A stretch of 34,162 nucleotides of DNA from Betaproteobacteria bacterium (GTDB taxonomy: Bacteria > Pseudomonadota > Gammaproteobacteria > Burkholderiales > SG8-39), in assembly GCA_025356085.1 (NCBI GenBank), contig JANXUV010000129.1:1-34162 (forward strand), read 5' to 3'. Below are positions 19,176 to 25,894 of this stretch, one piece after another. Positions within the stretch are counted from its first letter, which is position 1; each line of letters begins with the position of its first letter. The notes under the pieces are model-generated. The model saw only the letters and a list, made by a program, of their open reading frames with translations. It did not search any database and had not been told where the DNA came from. The translations under genes and the position numbers were made by a program.

Positions 19176-20191
19176 GGTTGGGACAAGGCGCTTGAGAGCA
19201 GCTTGGCGGTGACATCGACGATCGGCACCACGCGATCATAGGCCATGCGCGTCGGGCCAATCACGCCGACCGTGCCCACCACGTCGCCGCCCACCTTGTA
19301 GGGCGCCGTCACCACGCTCACCTCGTCGGGCGCCGAGACGCCGGATTCGCCGCCGATGAAGATCTGCACGCCCTCGCCGCGCAGCGACAGGTCGAGGATG
19401 CGCACCAGCGAGGTCTTGTGCTCGAACAGCTCGAACAGCTGGCGCATGCGGCCCATGTCCTGCGACAGATCGCTCACCGCCAGCAGGTTGCGCTCCCCCG
19501 AGATCACGTACTGCTCGTTGCTCTCCGAGACCGCCTGGTCGCTCGCTTCCATCGCCGCGTTCATCAGGCCGAGCATGTCCTGGCGGATCGTGCGCAACTC
19601 CTCCTGCAGGCGCTGGCGGATGTCCTCGAAGCTGTGCCCGGAGTAGTTCTGGTTGATGAAGTTGGCCGCCGTGACCAGCTCGGCCGGGCGGTAGTCACGG
19701 TCGGTGAACAGGATGCGGTTCTGCACGTCGCCCTCGGGCGTGACCACGATCAGCAGCACGCGCTTCTCGGACAGGCGCAGGAACTCGATCTGGCGGAACG
19801 AGAGGGCGCGCCGCCGCGGCGTCATCACCACGCCGGCGAAGCTGGTCAGCTGCGACAGCAGCTGCGAGGCGGCCTTGATGGCGCGCTGCGGGTTGTCTGG
19901 GTGCAGCTGGTCTTCGAGCTGGTGCAGTTCGCCCGAACCGAGCTGCTTCACCACCAGCAGCGAGTCGACGAAGAAGCGGTAGCCGAGCGGCGTCGGCACG
20001 CGGCCGGCCGAGGTGTGCGGGCTCGAAATCAGGCCCAGCTCCTCCAGGTCGGACATCACGTTGCGGATGGTGGCCGGGGACAGGTCGAGTCCGGCATGGC
20101 GCGAGAGGGTGCGCGAGCCGATCGGCTGGCCCTCGGCGATGTAGCGCTCGACGAGAGTCTTCAGCAGGATCTGCGCTCGTTTATCCAGCAT
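19172..20191 (-). CDS. hrcA: Heat-inducible transcription repressor HrcA
   Basis: Repressor that binds CIRCE elements of chaperone operons and needs GroE for activity. Its 339 residues match the family. The N-terminal winged helix (about 1-75) has the HrcA signature [20 protein letters not shown] and then [21 protein letters not shown]. The C-terminal GAF-like region ends [45 protein letters not shown]. No CIRCE site was seen upstream of grpE, so its targets (perhaps groESL) are outside the window. It is the first gene of hrcA-hemH. Its start codon is 28 bases from that of the divergent nadK, across a perfect palindrome. Confidence 0.96.
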   Translation of the reverse strand: MLDKRAQILLKTLVERYIAEGQPIGSRTLSRHAGLDLSPATIRNVMSDLEELGLISSPHTSAGRVPTPLGYRFFVDSLLVVKQLGSGELHQLEDQLHPDNPQRAIKAASQLLSQLTSFAGVVMTPRRRALSFRQIEFLRLSEKRVLLIVVTPEGDVQNRILFTDRDYRPAELVTAANFINQNYSGHSFEDIRQRLQEELRTIRQDMLGLMNAAMEASDQAVSESNEQYVISGERNLLAVSDLSQDMGRMRQLFELFEHKTSLVRILDLSLRGEGVQIFIGGESGVSAPDEVSVVTAPYKVGGDVVGTVGVIGPTRMAYDRVVPIVDVTAKLLSSALSQP

Positions 20192-20193
20192 CT

Positions 20194-20217
20194 GCGGATT
20201 CTACAGTTAGAATCCGC
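20194..20217. promoter_or_regulatory. Perfect inverted repeat carrying symmetric -10 boxes for hrcA and nadK
   Basis: Arms GCGGATTCTA (20194-20203) and TAGAATCCGC (20208-20217) are exact reverse complements, separated by CAGT. The dyad fills nearly all of the 28-base gap between the two start codons. Each arm contains TAGAAT read outward, a one-mismatch -10 box. On plus it ends at 20213, seven bases before the nadK GTG; on minus it ends at 20198, seven bases before the hrcA ATG. Both messages would then be leaderless or nearly so. The repeat could equally be a repressor operator. No -35 was identified on either side. Confidence 0.7.
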
Positions 20218-20219
20218 CG

Positions 20220-21116
20220 GTGAAGCCCGCCTTTAAACGTGTCGCACTGGTCGGCAAGCAGACCCCCGAAATCGCCCAGTCGCTGCGCGCGCTGCGCGAT
20301 TTCCTGCGCCAGCGCGGCTGCGAGGTGATGATCGAGAAGGAGACCGCGGCCAGCGTCGGGGAGAACGGCGCGGCGGGAAGCAAAACCGCGGGCTACGAGG
20401 AGATCGGCCGCGGCGCCGACCTGGCCATCGTGCTGGGCGGCGACGGCACCATGCTGGCCGCGGCGCGCAACCTGGCGCGCCACAAGGTGCCGCTGGCGGG
20501 CATCAACCAGGGGCGCCTGGGCTTCATGACCGACATCGCGCTGTCCGAAATGAGCGAATCGGTGGGCGCGATCCTGGAGGGCCGCCATAGCATCGAGGAG
20601 CGCGCGCTGATCGAGGTAGAGATACTGCGCGGCGGCAAGTCGCTGTTGCGCACAGTGGCGCTCAACGAGGCGGTGTTGACCAAGGGCTCGCAGGCGCGCC
20701 TGATCGAATTCAAGCTGAGCATCAACGGCGAATACGTTTACCGCCTGCGCGCCGATGGCGTGATCGTCGCCACGCCGACCGGCTCGACCGCCTATGCGCT
20801 GTCCGCGCAGGGGCCGATCCTGCAGCCGACCGTGCCGGCCTTCGCGCTGGTGCCGCTCAACCCGCACGTGCTCTCGGCGCGGCCGGTGAGCGTGAGCGAT
20901 TCGAGCGTGATCGAGATCGAGCTGCTGCGCGCGCTGGATGCGCGCGCGCACTTCGACGGCTTCGCGCTCACCGACCTGCAGGAAGGCGACCGCCTGGTGC
21001 TGAAGCGCTCGGCGGACGCGATCCGCTTCGTGCATCCGCCGGGCTACAGCTACTTCACGATGCTGCGCGAGAAGCTGCGCTGGAGCAAGGCGGTGGGGCA
21101 GCGGCTGGACGACTGA
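20220..21116 (+). CDS. nadK: NAD kinase
   Basis: Phosphorylates NAD to NADP in the cytoplasm. The 298 residues are typical. The catalytic GGDGTML motif (Asp75) is followed by NQGRLGFMTDI. The substrate-binding TPTGSTAYALSAQGP lies at about 183-197, and a C-terminal DGFALTDLQEGDRLVL segment completes the fold. The GTG at 20220 is the first start of the frame and gives the normal N terminus MKPAFKRVALVGKQ. No Shine-Dalgarno is available because the start codon lies three bases after the inverted repeat, consistent with a leaderless message. It is divergent from hrcA and followed by a small membrane-protein gene and recN. Confidence 0.95.
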   Translation: MKPAFKRVALVGKQTPEIAQSLRALRDFLRQRGCEVMIEKETAASVGENGAAGSKTAGYEEIGRGADLAIVLGGDGTMLAAARNLARHKVPLAGINQGRLGFMTDIALSEMSESVGAILEGRHSIEERALIEVEILRGGKSLLRTVALNEAVLTKGSQARLIEFKLSINGEYVYRLRADGVIVATPTGSTAYALSAQGPILQPTVPAFALVPLNPHVLSARPVSVSDSSVIEIELLRALDARAHFDGFALTDLQEGDRLVLKRSADAIRFVHPPGYSYFTMLREKLRWSKAVGQRLDD

Positions 21117-21218
21117 TTGGCTGGCAGAAGAGGGGTGCTATGTCTATGTACGGCGATCTTGTCATCGTTTTCAATTTTCTGATCGGCCAGTGGAGTTTAT
21201 CGCCCAAGGCGTTCAAGG

Positions 21219-21536
21219 ATGCCGTCCTTCCTGTATGCGGCGCTGGCCAAGTGCGTCCTGGCGGTCGCGTGGTGGACGGTGCGCGTGCTCGCCGCCAAGT
21301 TTCCGACCAACGCCTTAATGTCCGGCGTTCAGGCTGCGCTGGAAACGCGGCCGGCGAAGCTTTTGGTGCTGGTCCTCGACATTACCCTGATCGACGTGTT
21401 CCTGTTTTTCGCCGTGGTCGCGACGCTCGACCTGTACCGCGGTTTCTCCATCTTCTCGCTATGGACCGCGACGCTGTTCCTATTCCTGCTCGTGCATATG
21501 GTGATGGTTGCGCATAGCGACATCAAGAAGTACTAG
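21219..21536 (+). CDS. Unknown small membrane protein (possible upstream exon-like segment in another frame)
   Basis: A 105-residue protein that I do not recognise. It is strongly hydrophobic, with helices near 4-26 (FLYAALAKCVLAVAWWTVRV), 46-72 (AKLLVLVLDITLIDVFLFFAVV) and 80-98 (FSIFSLWTATLFLFLLVHMV). It ends HSDIKKY. Codon use is GC-rich at third positions like its neighbours, so it is probably real. The ATG at 21219 has only a weak AAGG. An ATG at 21140 with a better site (GAGGGG, 7 bases) begins MSMYGDLVIVFNFLIGQWSL in a different frame that overlaps this one. The two may be one gene split by a frameshift, or 21140 may be a separate short leader. It lies 13 bases before recN, probably in the same transcript. 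Confidence 0.6.
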   Translation: MPSFLYAALAKCVLAVAWWTVRVLAAKFPTNALMSGVQAALETRPAKLLVLVLDITLIDVFLFFAVVATLDLYRGFSIFSLWTATLFLFLLVHMVMVAHSDIKKY

Positions 21537-21549
21537 CTGGAGCCGGTCG

Positions 21550-23205
21550 ATGCTGCGCGCGCTGGTGATCCGGGATTTCGTCATCGTCGACCAAGTCGAG
21601 CTCGAGGTCGGCCCCGGCTTCACGGTGCTCAGTGGCGAGACGGGCGCGGGCAAATCGATTTTGGTGGATGCCGTCGAACTGCTGGTCGGCGGACGCGCCG
21701 ACGCCTCGCTGGTGCGCGAAGGCGCGGAACGCGCGGAACTGTCTGCCGAATTTGAATTTTCAAGCAATGAATCCTTGAAAAAATTCATCGGCGACGCTGG
21801 ACTCGAGGGCGATCCGGATGCCGTAATCCTGCGCCGCACGATCGACCGGGCCGGCCGCTCGCGCTGCTTCGTCAACGGCCATTCAGCGACCTTGGCGCAG
21901 CTGCGTGAAGCAGGCGAATTCCTGGTGGACATCCACGGCCAGCACGAGCACCAGTCGCTGCTGCGCGCGGCGGCGCAGCGCGAGCTGCTCGACGCGCAGG
22001 CCGGGGCGCAAGAGCTCGCGGGCGGCTGCGCGGAAGCCTTTCGCGGCTGGAAGCGGCTGGAGGCGCTCGCGGCCGAGGCGGAGGAGCAGTTCGCCAGGCG
22101 CGAAGCCGAGCGTGAAGAACTGCAGGAGAAAGTCGCGGAACTGAAAAGGCTCGTCCTGAAGGAGGGCGAGTGGGACGAGCTTGCCGCCCAGCACCAGCGC
22201 CTGGCGCACGGCTCGAGCCTGCTGGCCGGCGCGCAATCGTCGCTGGAGGCGCTGTCGGAAGCCGACGGCGCTTGCCTGCCTCAGCTTTCGGCGGTGGCAA
22301 ACAGGCTGCGCGCGCTGTCCGAGCACGATGACGGGCTGAAGGCGATCGTCGGGATGCTCGAATCCGCCGAAGCGCAGGCGGGCGAAGCGGCGCGCGACCT
22401 GCGCGACTACGCCTCCCGCGTCGATCTCGATCCGGATGCGCTGCGCGCGGCCGAGCAGCGCATCGAGGTGCTGCATGCGGCCGCGCGCAAGTACCGCGTC
22501 AAGCCGGCGCAACTGCCGGGACTCGAACAGGAACTCCTGCAACGCTTCAAGGAACTGGAACTGGCCGCGAGCCCCGAGGCACTGCAGCGCGAAGTGGCGG
22601 CGGCGAAGAGCCGCTACGACGCCGTAGCGAAGAAATTGTCGGCGAAGCGAAAAAGCGGGGCGCTCGCGCTCGGCAAAGATGTCACCCAGGCGATGCAGAG
22701 CCTGGCGATGAGCGGTGCGCGGTTTGCCGTGTCGCTCACCGCATTGGACGAACCGGGCGGCGCGGGCGCGGAAGACATCGCCTTCGAAGTCGCCTCGCAT
22801 CCGAGCCTGCCGCTGCGGCCGCTGGCGAAAGTCGCCTCAGGCGGCGAACTGTCGCGCATCAGCCTCGCCATCCAGCTCGTCGCCGCGAAGGAATCCCCGG
22901 TCGGCACGCTCGTCTTCGACGAGGTCGATTCGGGCATCGGTGGCGCGGTCGCCGAAACGGTAGGGCGCTCGCTGAAGAAACTCGGCAAGCAGCGCCAGGT
23001 GTTCTGCGTCACCCACCTCGCGCAGGTCGCCGCGCAGGGCGATGCGCAGTGGTCGGTGTCGAAATCAGGCGGCAAGGGAAAAATCAGCAGCGCCGTCGCA
23101 AAACTGGACCGCGCCGGCCGGATCGAAGAGCTGGCGCGAATGCTGGGCGGAACCGAGATTACCGCGACGACCCGCAAGCACGCCGCGGAACTGCTGGGAA
23201 AGTAG
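21550..23205 (+). CDS. recN: DNA repair protein RecN
   Basis: SMC-like ATPase that acts in double-strand break repair by recombination. The ATG at 21550, preceded by GGAG, gives 551 residues with the expected N terminus MLRALVIRDFVIVDQVELEV. An earlier in-frame ATG (21508) would add 14 unlike residues. Walker A is GETGAGKS (29-36). The middle (about 150-370) is coiled coil rich in Ala, Glu, Arg and Gln. The C-terminal half of the ATPase has the ABC signature VASGGELSRISLAIQ and Walker B LVFDEVDSGIGGAVAETVG, then VTHLAQVAAQGD. Expression is often under LexA control in other bacteria, but no LexA box was recognised here. Confidence 0.96.
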   Translation: MLRALVIRDFVIVDQVELEVGPGFTVLSGETGAGKSILVDAVELLVGGRADASLVREGAERAELSAEFEFSSNESLKKFIGDAGLEGDPDAVILRRTIDRAGRSRCFVNGHSATLAQLREAGEFLVDIHGQHEHQSLLRAAAQRELLDAQAGAQELAGGCAEAFRGWKRLEALAAEAEEQFARREAEREELQEKVAELKRLVLKEGEWDELAAQHQRLAHGSSLLAGAQSSLEALSEADGACLPQLSAVANRLRALSEHDDGLKAIVGMLESAEAQAGEAARDLRDYASRVDLDPDALRAAEQRIEVLHAAARKYRVKPAQLPGLEQELLQRFKELELAASPEALQREVAAAKSRYDAVAKKLSAKRKSGALALGKDVTQAMQSLAMSGARFAVSLTALDEPGGAGAEDIAFEVASHPSLPLRPLAKVASGGELSRISLAIQLVAAKESPVGTLVFDEVDSGIGGAVAETVGRSLKKLGKQRQVFCVTHLAQVAAQGDAQWSVSKSGGKGKISSAVAKLDRAGRIEELARMLGGTEITATTRKHAAELLGK

Positions 23206-23222
23206 TGCCGCCCCGAATACGC

Positions 23223-23244
23223 TAGAATGACCAGAATTCTGGTC
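23223..23244 (+). promoter_or_regulatory. Toxin-antitoxin promoter with palindromic operator
   Basis: TAGAAT (23223-23228) is a likely -10 box. Immediately after it lies a perfect 16-base palindrome GACCAGAATTCTGGTC (23229-23244), 14 bases before the antitoxin ATG. Operators of this kind, next to the -10 box, are where Phd/YefM antitoxins and their toxin complexes bind to repress their own operon. No clear -35 was found. Confidence 0.65.
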
Positions 23245-23258
23245 TCCCGGGAGCGCGC

Positions 23259-23519
23259 ATGAAAACCCTGTCCCTGTCCGAAGCGAAGGCGAAACTGAGC
23301 GGCTTGATCGAGGACGTCGAGCGCCGTGACGGGGAGGTGATGATCACGCGCAATGGCCGCCCAGCGGCGGTGCTGGTGAGTCCCGAGGAATACGAAAGCT
23401 GGCGGGAAACGCGTGAGATCCGCGCCGACCGGGACCTGATGCGCGAGATCCGCGCCGGGATCGCCGCCCTCAAGGCACGTAAAGCCAGGCTCTACACGCT
23501 GGAAGAACTCCTCAAGTAG
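23259..23519 (+). CDS. Phd/YefM-family antitoxin
   Basis: The 86-residue antitoxin of a type II pair. Its N-terminal DNA-binding part reads MKTLSLSEAKAKLSGLIEDV, and NGRPAAVLVSPEEYESWRET is the core Phd/YefM signature. The C-terminal part (about 50-86, ADRDLMREIRAGIAALKA and LYTLEELLK) is charged and helical, as expected for the segment that wraps and neutralises the toxin. A GGGAG lies before the ATG. The toxin gene begins 9 bases after its stop. It should repress its own promoter through the palindrome just upstream. It is not part of the recN-fur neighbourhood in most relatives I know of, so the pair is probably an acquired cassette. Confidence 0.85.
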   Translation: MKTLSLSEAKAKLSGLIEDVERRDGEVMITRNGRPAAVLVSPEEYESWRETREIRADRDLMREIRAGIAALKARKARLYTLEELLK

Positions 23520-23527
23520 TTCGGCCG

Positions 23528-23827
23528 GTGGCGCACGTGGCGTATAAATTGCGCGTGCCCCCCGCGCTGTTTGCGCTGATCCGGGGTCTGCATCCGCACC
23601 TCAAGCGAAAACTCAGGGGCGCGCTCGAAGCGGTCGCCGCCGACCCGGGTTGTGGCAAGGCGCTGAGAGAAGAGCTTTCCGGCTTGTGGAGCCTGCGGGT
23701 CGGCCGCTTCAGGTTGATCTATCGCATCGCCGCCGGCCGCCGCATCGACCTGGTCGCCTTCGGGCCGCGCGAACGAATCTACGAGGAAACGCTGCGGCTT
23801 CTTGCCGCCAACCCGGCAGAGCCCTGA
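23528..23827 (+). CDS. RelE/ParE-family toxin
   Basis: A 99-residue, basic, small protein of the RelE/ParE superfamily. The GTG at 23528 lies 9 bases after the antitoxin stop; a second GTG lies three codons further in. The fold is suggested by KLRVPPALFALIRGLHPHL, then ALREELSGLWSLRVGRFRLI with the R-V-G-R/Y-R-[IL]-[IV]-Y-x-I strand pattern, then DLVAFGPRERIYEETLRLL. Most RelE members cleave mRNA at the ribosome, while ParE members poison gyrase; the sequence alone does not decide between them. The Arg residues and GPRERIY end favour a RelE-like enzyme. It looks intact. It ends 37 bases from the convergent fur stop. Confidence 0.8.
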   Translation: MAHVAYKLRVPPALFALIRGLHPHLKRKLRGALEAVAADPGCGKALREELSGLWSLRVGRFRLIYRIAAGRRIDLVAFGPRERIYEETLRLLAANPAEP

Positions 23828-23864
23828 TATCGCGGATCAGGTCGCGAAGCGGGGCGCTCCGCCG

Positions 23865-24293
23865 TCAGGCGGGCCGGTGCGGGCAGTTGGTTTTGGTGCA
23901 ATCGCCGTACAGGGCGAGCGAGTGGCCGCGCAGTTCGAAGCCATTCTTCCTGGCGATCTCGCCCTGGCGCTTCTCGATGTCGGCGTCGTAGAACTCCTCG
24001 ACGCGCCCGCACTGCAGGCAGACCAGGTGGTCGTGGTGGCCGCCCTGGTTCAGCTCGAACACCGCCTTGCCGGTCTCGAAATGCTGCCGGGCCAGCAGGC
24101 CGGCTTGCTCAAATTGAGTGAGAACCCTATAGACGGTGGCGAGTCCAACGTCCATCCCTTCGGCGATCAGGGCCTTGTAGACGTCCTCGGCGGACAGGTG
24201 GCGCACCTTGCTGGCCTCGAACAGTTCGAGGATCCGGCGGCGCGGCAGCGTGGCCTTGAGGCCGATTTCCTTCAAGCTCTGAGCGGTACTCAT
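23865..24293 (-). CDS. fur: Ferric uptake regulator Fur
   Basis: Iron-responsive repressor, 142 residues. The winged helix (about 1-82) contains [13 protein letters not shown] and the recognition helix [18 protein letters not shown]. The dimer and metal-binding part shows [18 protein letters not shown] (HHDH plus a CxxC) and the C-terminal CTKTNCPH pair, so both metal sites look intact. The ATG at 24293 gives the canonical start. It is divergent from bamE with only 19 bases between the start codons, an arrangement shared with many beta- and gammaproteobacteria. The spacer holds a TATAAT box and a partial Fur-box-like repeat, so autoregulation is plausible. Confidence 0.96.
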   Translation of the reverse strand: MSTAQSLKEIGLKATLPRRRILELFEASKVRHLSAEDVYKALIAEGMDVGLATVYRVLTQFEQAGLLARQHFETGKAVFELNQGGHHDHLVCLQCGRVEEFYDADIEKRQGEIARKNGFELRGHSLALYGDCTKTNCPHRPA

Positions 24294-24312
24294 CCGTTAT
24301 CATTATAGGCTT
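24294..24312. promoter_or_regulatory. 19-base divergent promoter of fur and bamE with Fur-box-like hexamers
   Basis: On the minus strand TATAAT (24307-24302) is a perfect -10 box that would start transcription about two bases before the fur ATG. On plus CATTAT (24301-24306) or TATCAT (24298-24303) could serve bamE with a leader of 0-3 bases. The minus-strand TATAAT plus GATAAC are two adjacent hexamers, each one mismatch from the GATAAT unit of Fur boxes. -35 elements would lie inside the coding regions and none is clear. Confidence 0.55.
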
Positions 24313-24993
24313 ATGAACATGTTTTTCTACCGCGTTATCCGCAACTTGCCGGCGTTGCTGCCGGCCGCGCTGCTGCCGCTGCTGCTTGCCTCCTGCAAGT
24401 CGATCGAGATGCCCAAGGTGCCCGGCATCACGCCGTACCGGATGGTGATCCAGCAGGGCAACTTCATCTCGCAGGAGATGGTGGCGCAGCTCAAGCCCGG
24501 CATGACCAAGGAGCAAGTGCGCTTCATTCTCGGCACGCCGCTGGTGACCGACATCTTCCACGCCGATCGCTGGGATTACGTTTTTTATCGCGTGATGTCG
24601 GACGGCAAGCGCGAGCAGCGCAACCTGTCGGTGGTGTTCGAGAAGGACAAGCTGGCGCGCGTGATCGGCGATCTGATGCCCGCCGACGCCGCCGCGACGC
24701 AATCGACCGGCTTCGATCCGCTGGTCAAGCCCGCCGCCGTACCGGCCACCAAACCCGCCGCCGAGGCGCCGAAGCCCGTGGCCGAGCCCGTCAAGCCGGC
24801 GGCCGAGGTTTCCAGGCCTGCGGAAAGCTGGGAGCCCACGAAGCAGAACTGGGGGACGGACTCAGCCGCGCCCGAGAAGAAGCCGGAGCCGGTCGCGAGC
24901 GAAGATGCAAAAAAGGCCGAAAAGGACAAACCCGTGCAGGAAACCACGGAACCCGGCTTCTTCGGCCGCATGCTGGACAAAATTGGATTGTGA
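24313..24993 (+). CDS. bamE: Outer-membrane assembly lipoprotein BamE (SmpA/OmlA) with long C-terminal extension
   Basis: Lipoprotein of the BAM complex, which inserts beta-barrel proteins into the outer membrane. The signal peptide ends in the lipobox LLLASC, so Cys28 would be lipidated. The BamE fold (about 35-120) is seen in GITPYRMVIQQGNFISQEMV, LKPGMTKEQVRFILGTPL and WDYVFYRVMSDGKREQRNLS. After about residue 125 comes an Ala/Pro/Lys/Glu-rich tail of roughly 100 residues, ending in a short helix FFGRMLDKIGL. This makes the 226-residue protein twice the size of E. coli BamE (113 residues). The tail might span the periplasm towards peptidoglycan. The start codon is 19 bases from the fur start. 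dapB begins 12 bases after the stop. Confidence 0.93.
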   Translation: MNMFFYRVIRNLPALLPAALLPLLLASCKSIEMPKVPGITPYRMVIQQGNFISQEMVAQLKPGMTKEQVRFILGTPLVTDIFHADRWDYVFYRVMSDGKREQRNLSVVFEKDKLARVIGDLMPADAAATQSTGFDPLVKPAAVPATKPAAEAPKPVAEPVKPAAEVSRPAESWEPTKQNWGTDSAAPEKKPEPVASEDAKKAEKDKPVQETTEPGFFGRMLDKIGL

Positions 24994-25005
24994 GGCAGTG
25001 ACGCC

Positions 25006-25791
25006 ATGAGCAAGCTCAGAGTCGCGATCGCCGGCGCCGGCGGCAAGATGGGCCAGACGCTGATTGAGGCGGTGCTGGCCGATAAGTCCCTGCAGCTCGC
25101 CGCCTTGCTGGACGCCAAGGGCAGCACGGCGATTGGCCGGCCGGCCGGGGGCCTGAAGGTCGGCTCGGACGTGGGCAAGGCGGTGGCTGCCGGCGACGTG
25201 CTGATCGATTTCACCCGGCCGGAAGGAACCATCGAGCATCTGGACGCCTGCGCGCGCCTGGGCAAGTCGATCGTCATCGGCACCACCGGCATCTCCGAGC
25301 CGCTGCGCAAGGCGATCCTGCAGGCGGGCCGCAAGATCCCGATCGCGATGTCGCCGAATTTCGCCGTTGGGGTGAACGCCGTGTTCAAGCTGGCCGAGGT
25401 CGCGGCCGGCATCCTCGGCAATGATTTCGACGTCGAGATCGTCGAAGCGCACCACCGCCACAAGGTGGATGCGCCTTCGGGCACCGCGCTGAAATTGGGG
25501 GAGATTATTTCTTCCGTTCTAAAACAAGATCTTTCTTCCACATCTGTGCACGGCCGTCACGGCGACACCGGCGCGCGGCCGGCGAAGCAGATCGGCTTTC
25601 ACGCCATCCGCGGTGGCGACATCGTCGGCGAGCACACCGTGATCTTCGCGGGCACCGGCGAGCGGGTCGAAGTCACCATCCGCTCGCAGAGCCGGCTGAC
25701 CTACGCCCTGGGGGCGCTGCGCGCCGCCCGCTTCCTGCGCGGCAAGCGCGCGGGGCTCTACGACATGAAAGACATTCTTGGCCTGAAATAA
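25006..25791 (+). CDS. dapB: 4-hydroxy-tetrahydrodipicolinate reductase
   Basis: NAD(P)H-dependent reductase of the diaminopimelate/lysine pathway, cytoplasmic; its product feeds both lysine and peptidoglycan synthesis. The 261 residues are close to the family norm. The nucleotide site is [18 protein letters not shown] (about 6-23). [12 protein letters not shown] and VIGTTGIS follow. The catalytic motif [20 protein letters not shown] has His149 as the probable proton donor and Lys153. GAGG precedes the ATG. Codons around residues 165-184 (about 25497-25556) are markedly AT-rich compared with the rest of the gene, a short patch of unlike composition in a variable loop. Confidence 0.96.
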   Translation: MSKLRVAIAGAGGKMGQTLIEAVLADKSLQLAALLDAKGSTAIGRPAGGLKVGSDVGKAVAAGDVLIDFTRPEGTIEHLDACARLGKSIVIGTTGISEPLRKAILQAGRKIPIAMSPNFAVGVNAVFKLAEVAAGILGNDFDVEIVEAHHRHKVDAPSGTALKLGEIISSVLKQDLSSTSVHGRHGDTGARPAKQIGFHAIRGGDIVGEHTVIFAGTGERVEVTIRSQSRLTYALGALRAARFLRGKRAGLYDMKDILGLK

Positions 25792-25825
25792 CAGGGCGGG
25801 GTATAATTCGTCGCTCAAATTGAGC
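25778..25825 (+). promoter_or_regulatory. carAB promoter with dyad at the expected transcription start
   Basis: A perfect TATAAT (25802-25807) lies 18 bases after TTGGCC (25778-25783), inside the end of dapB. Transcription would start near 25814. The 13-base palindrome GCTCAAATTGAGC (25813-25825) covers that point and could be a repressor site; its last three bases also form the start of the terminator stem that follows. Confidence 0.65.
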
Positions 25826-25854
25826 GGGAGGGGCGCAAGCCTCTTCCGCTTTTT
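25823..25854 (+). terminator. Intrinsic terminator in the carA leader, possible attenuator
   Basis: AGCGGGAGGGG (25823-25833) pairs with CCTCTTCCGCT (25840-25850) as an 11-bp stem with two G-U pairs and a six-base loop CGCAAG. A T run at 25850-25854 follows. The hairpin lies between the carA promoter and the carA start (25895). It would end dapB transcripts, and it would also stop carAB transcripts unless it is bypassed, which makes an attenuator plausible. Confidence 0.75.
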
Positions 25855-25894
25855 CGTATCCGCTGTTTTTTGCTACACGAACCGGGAGTCCGCC

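Noticed and set aside
16915-19260. 781-codon minus-strand frame spanning hrcA, hemH and the kinase gene
   Set aside because: It mixes off-frame translation of three genes with no coherent domain; the true genes explain the region.
23859-23872. CCGCC-GTCA-GGCGG hairpin between toxin and fur as a terminator
   Set aside because: The stem is only 5 bp with no T run on either strand; too weak to call.
25820-25894. N-terminal extension of CarA from a TTG
   Set aside because: The extra residues are coded across the terminator hairpin, are unlike CarA, and have no Shine-Dalgarno. GTG 25895 gives the normal length.
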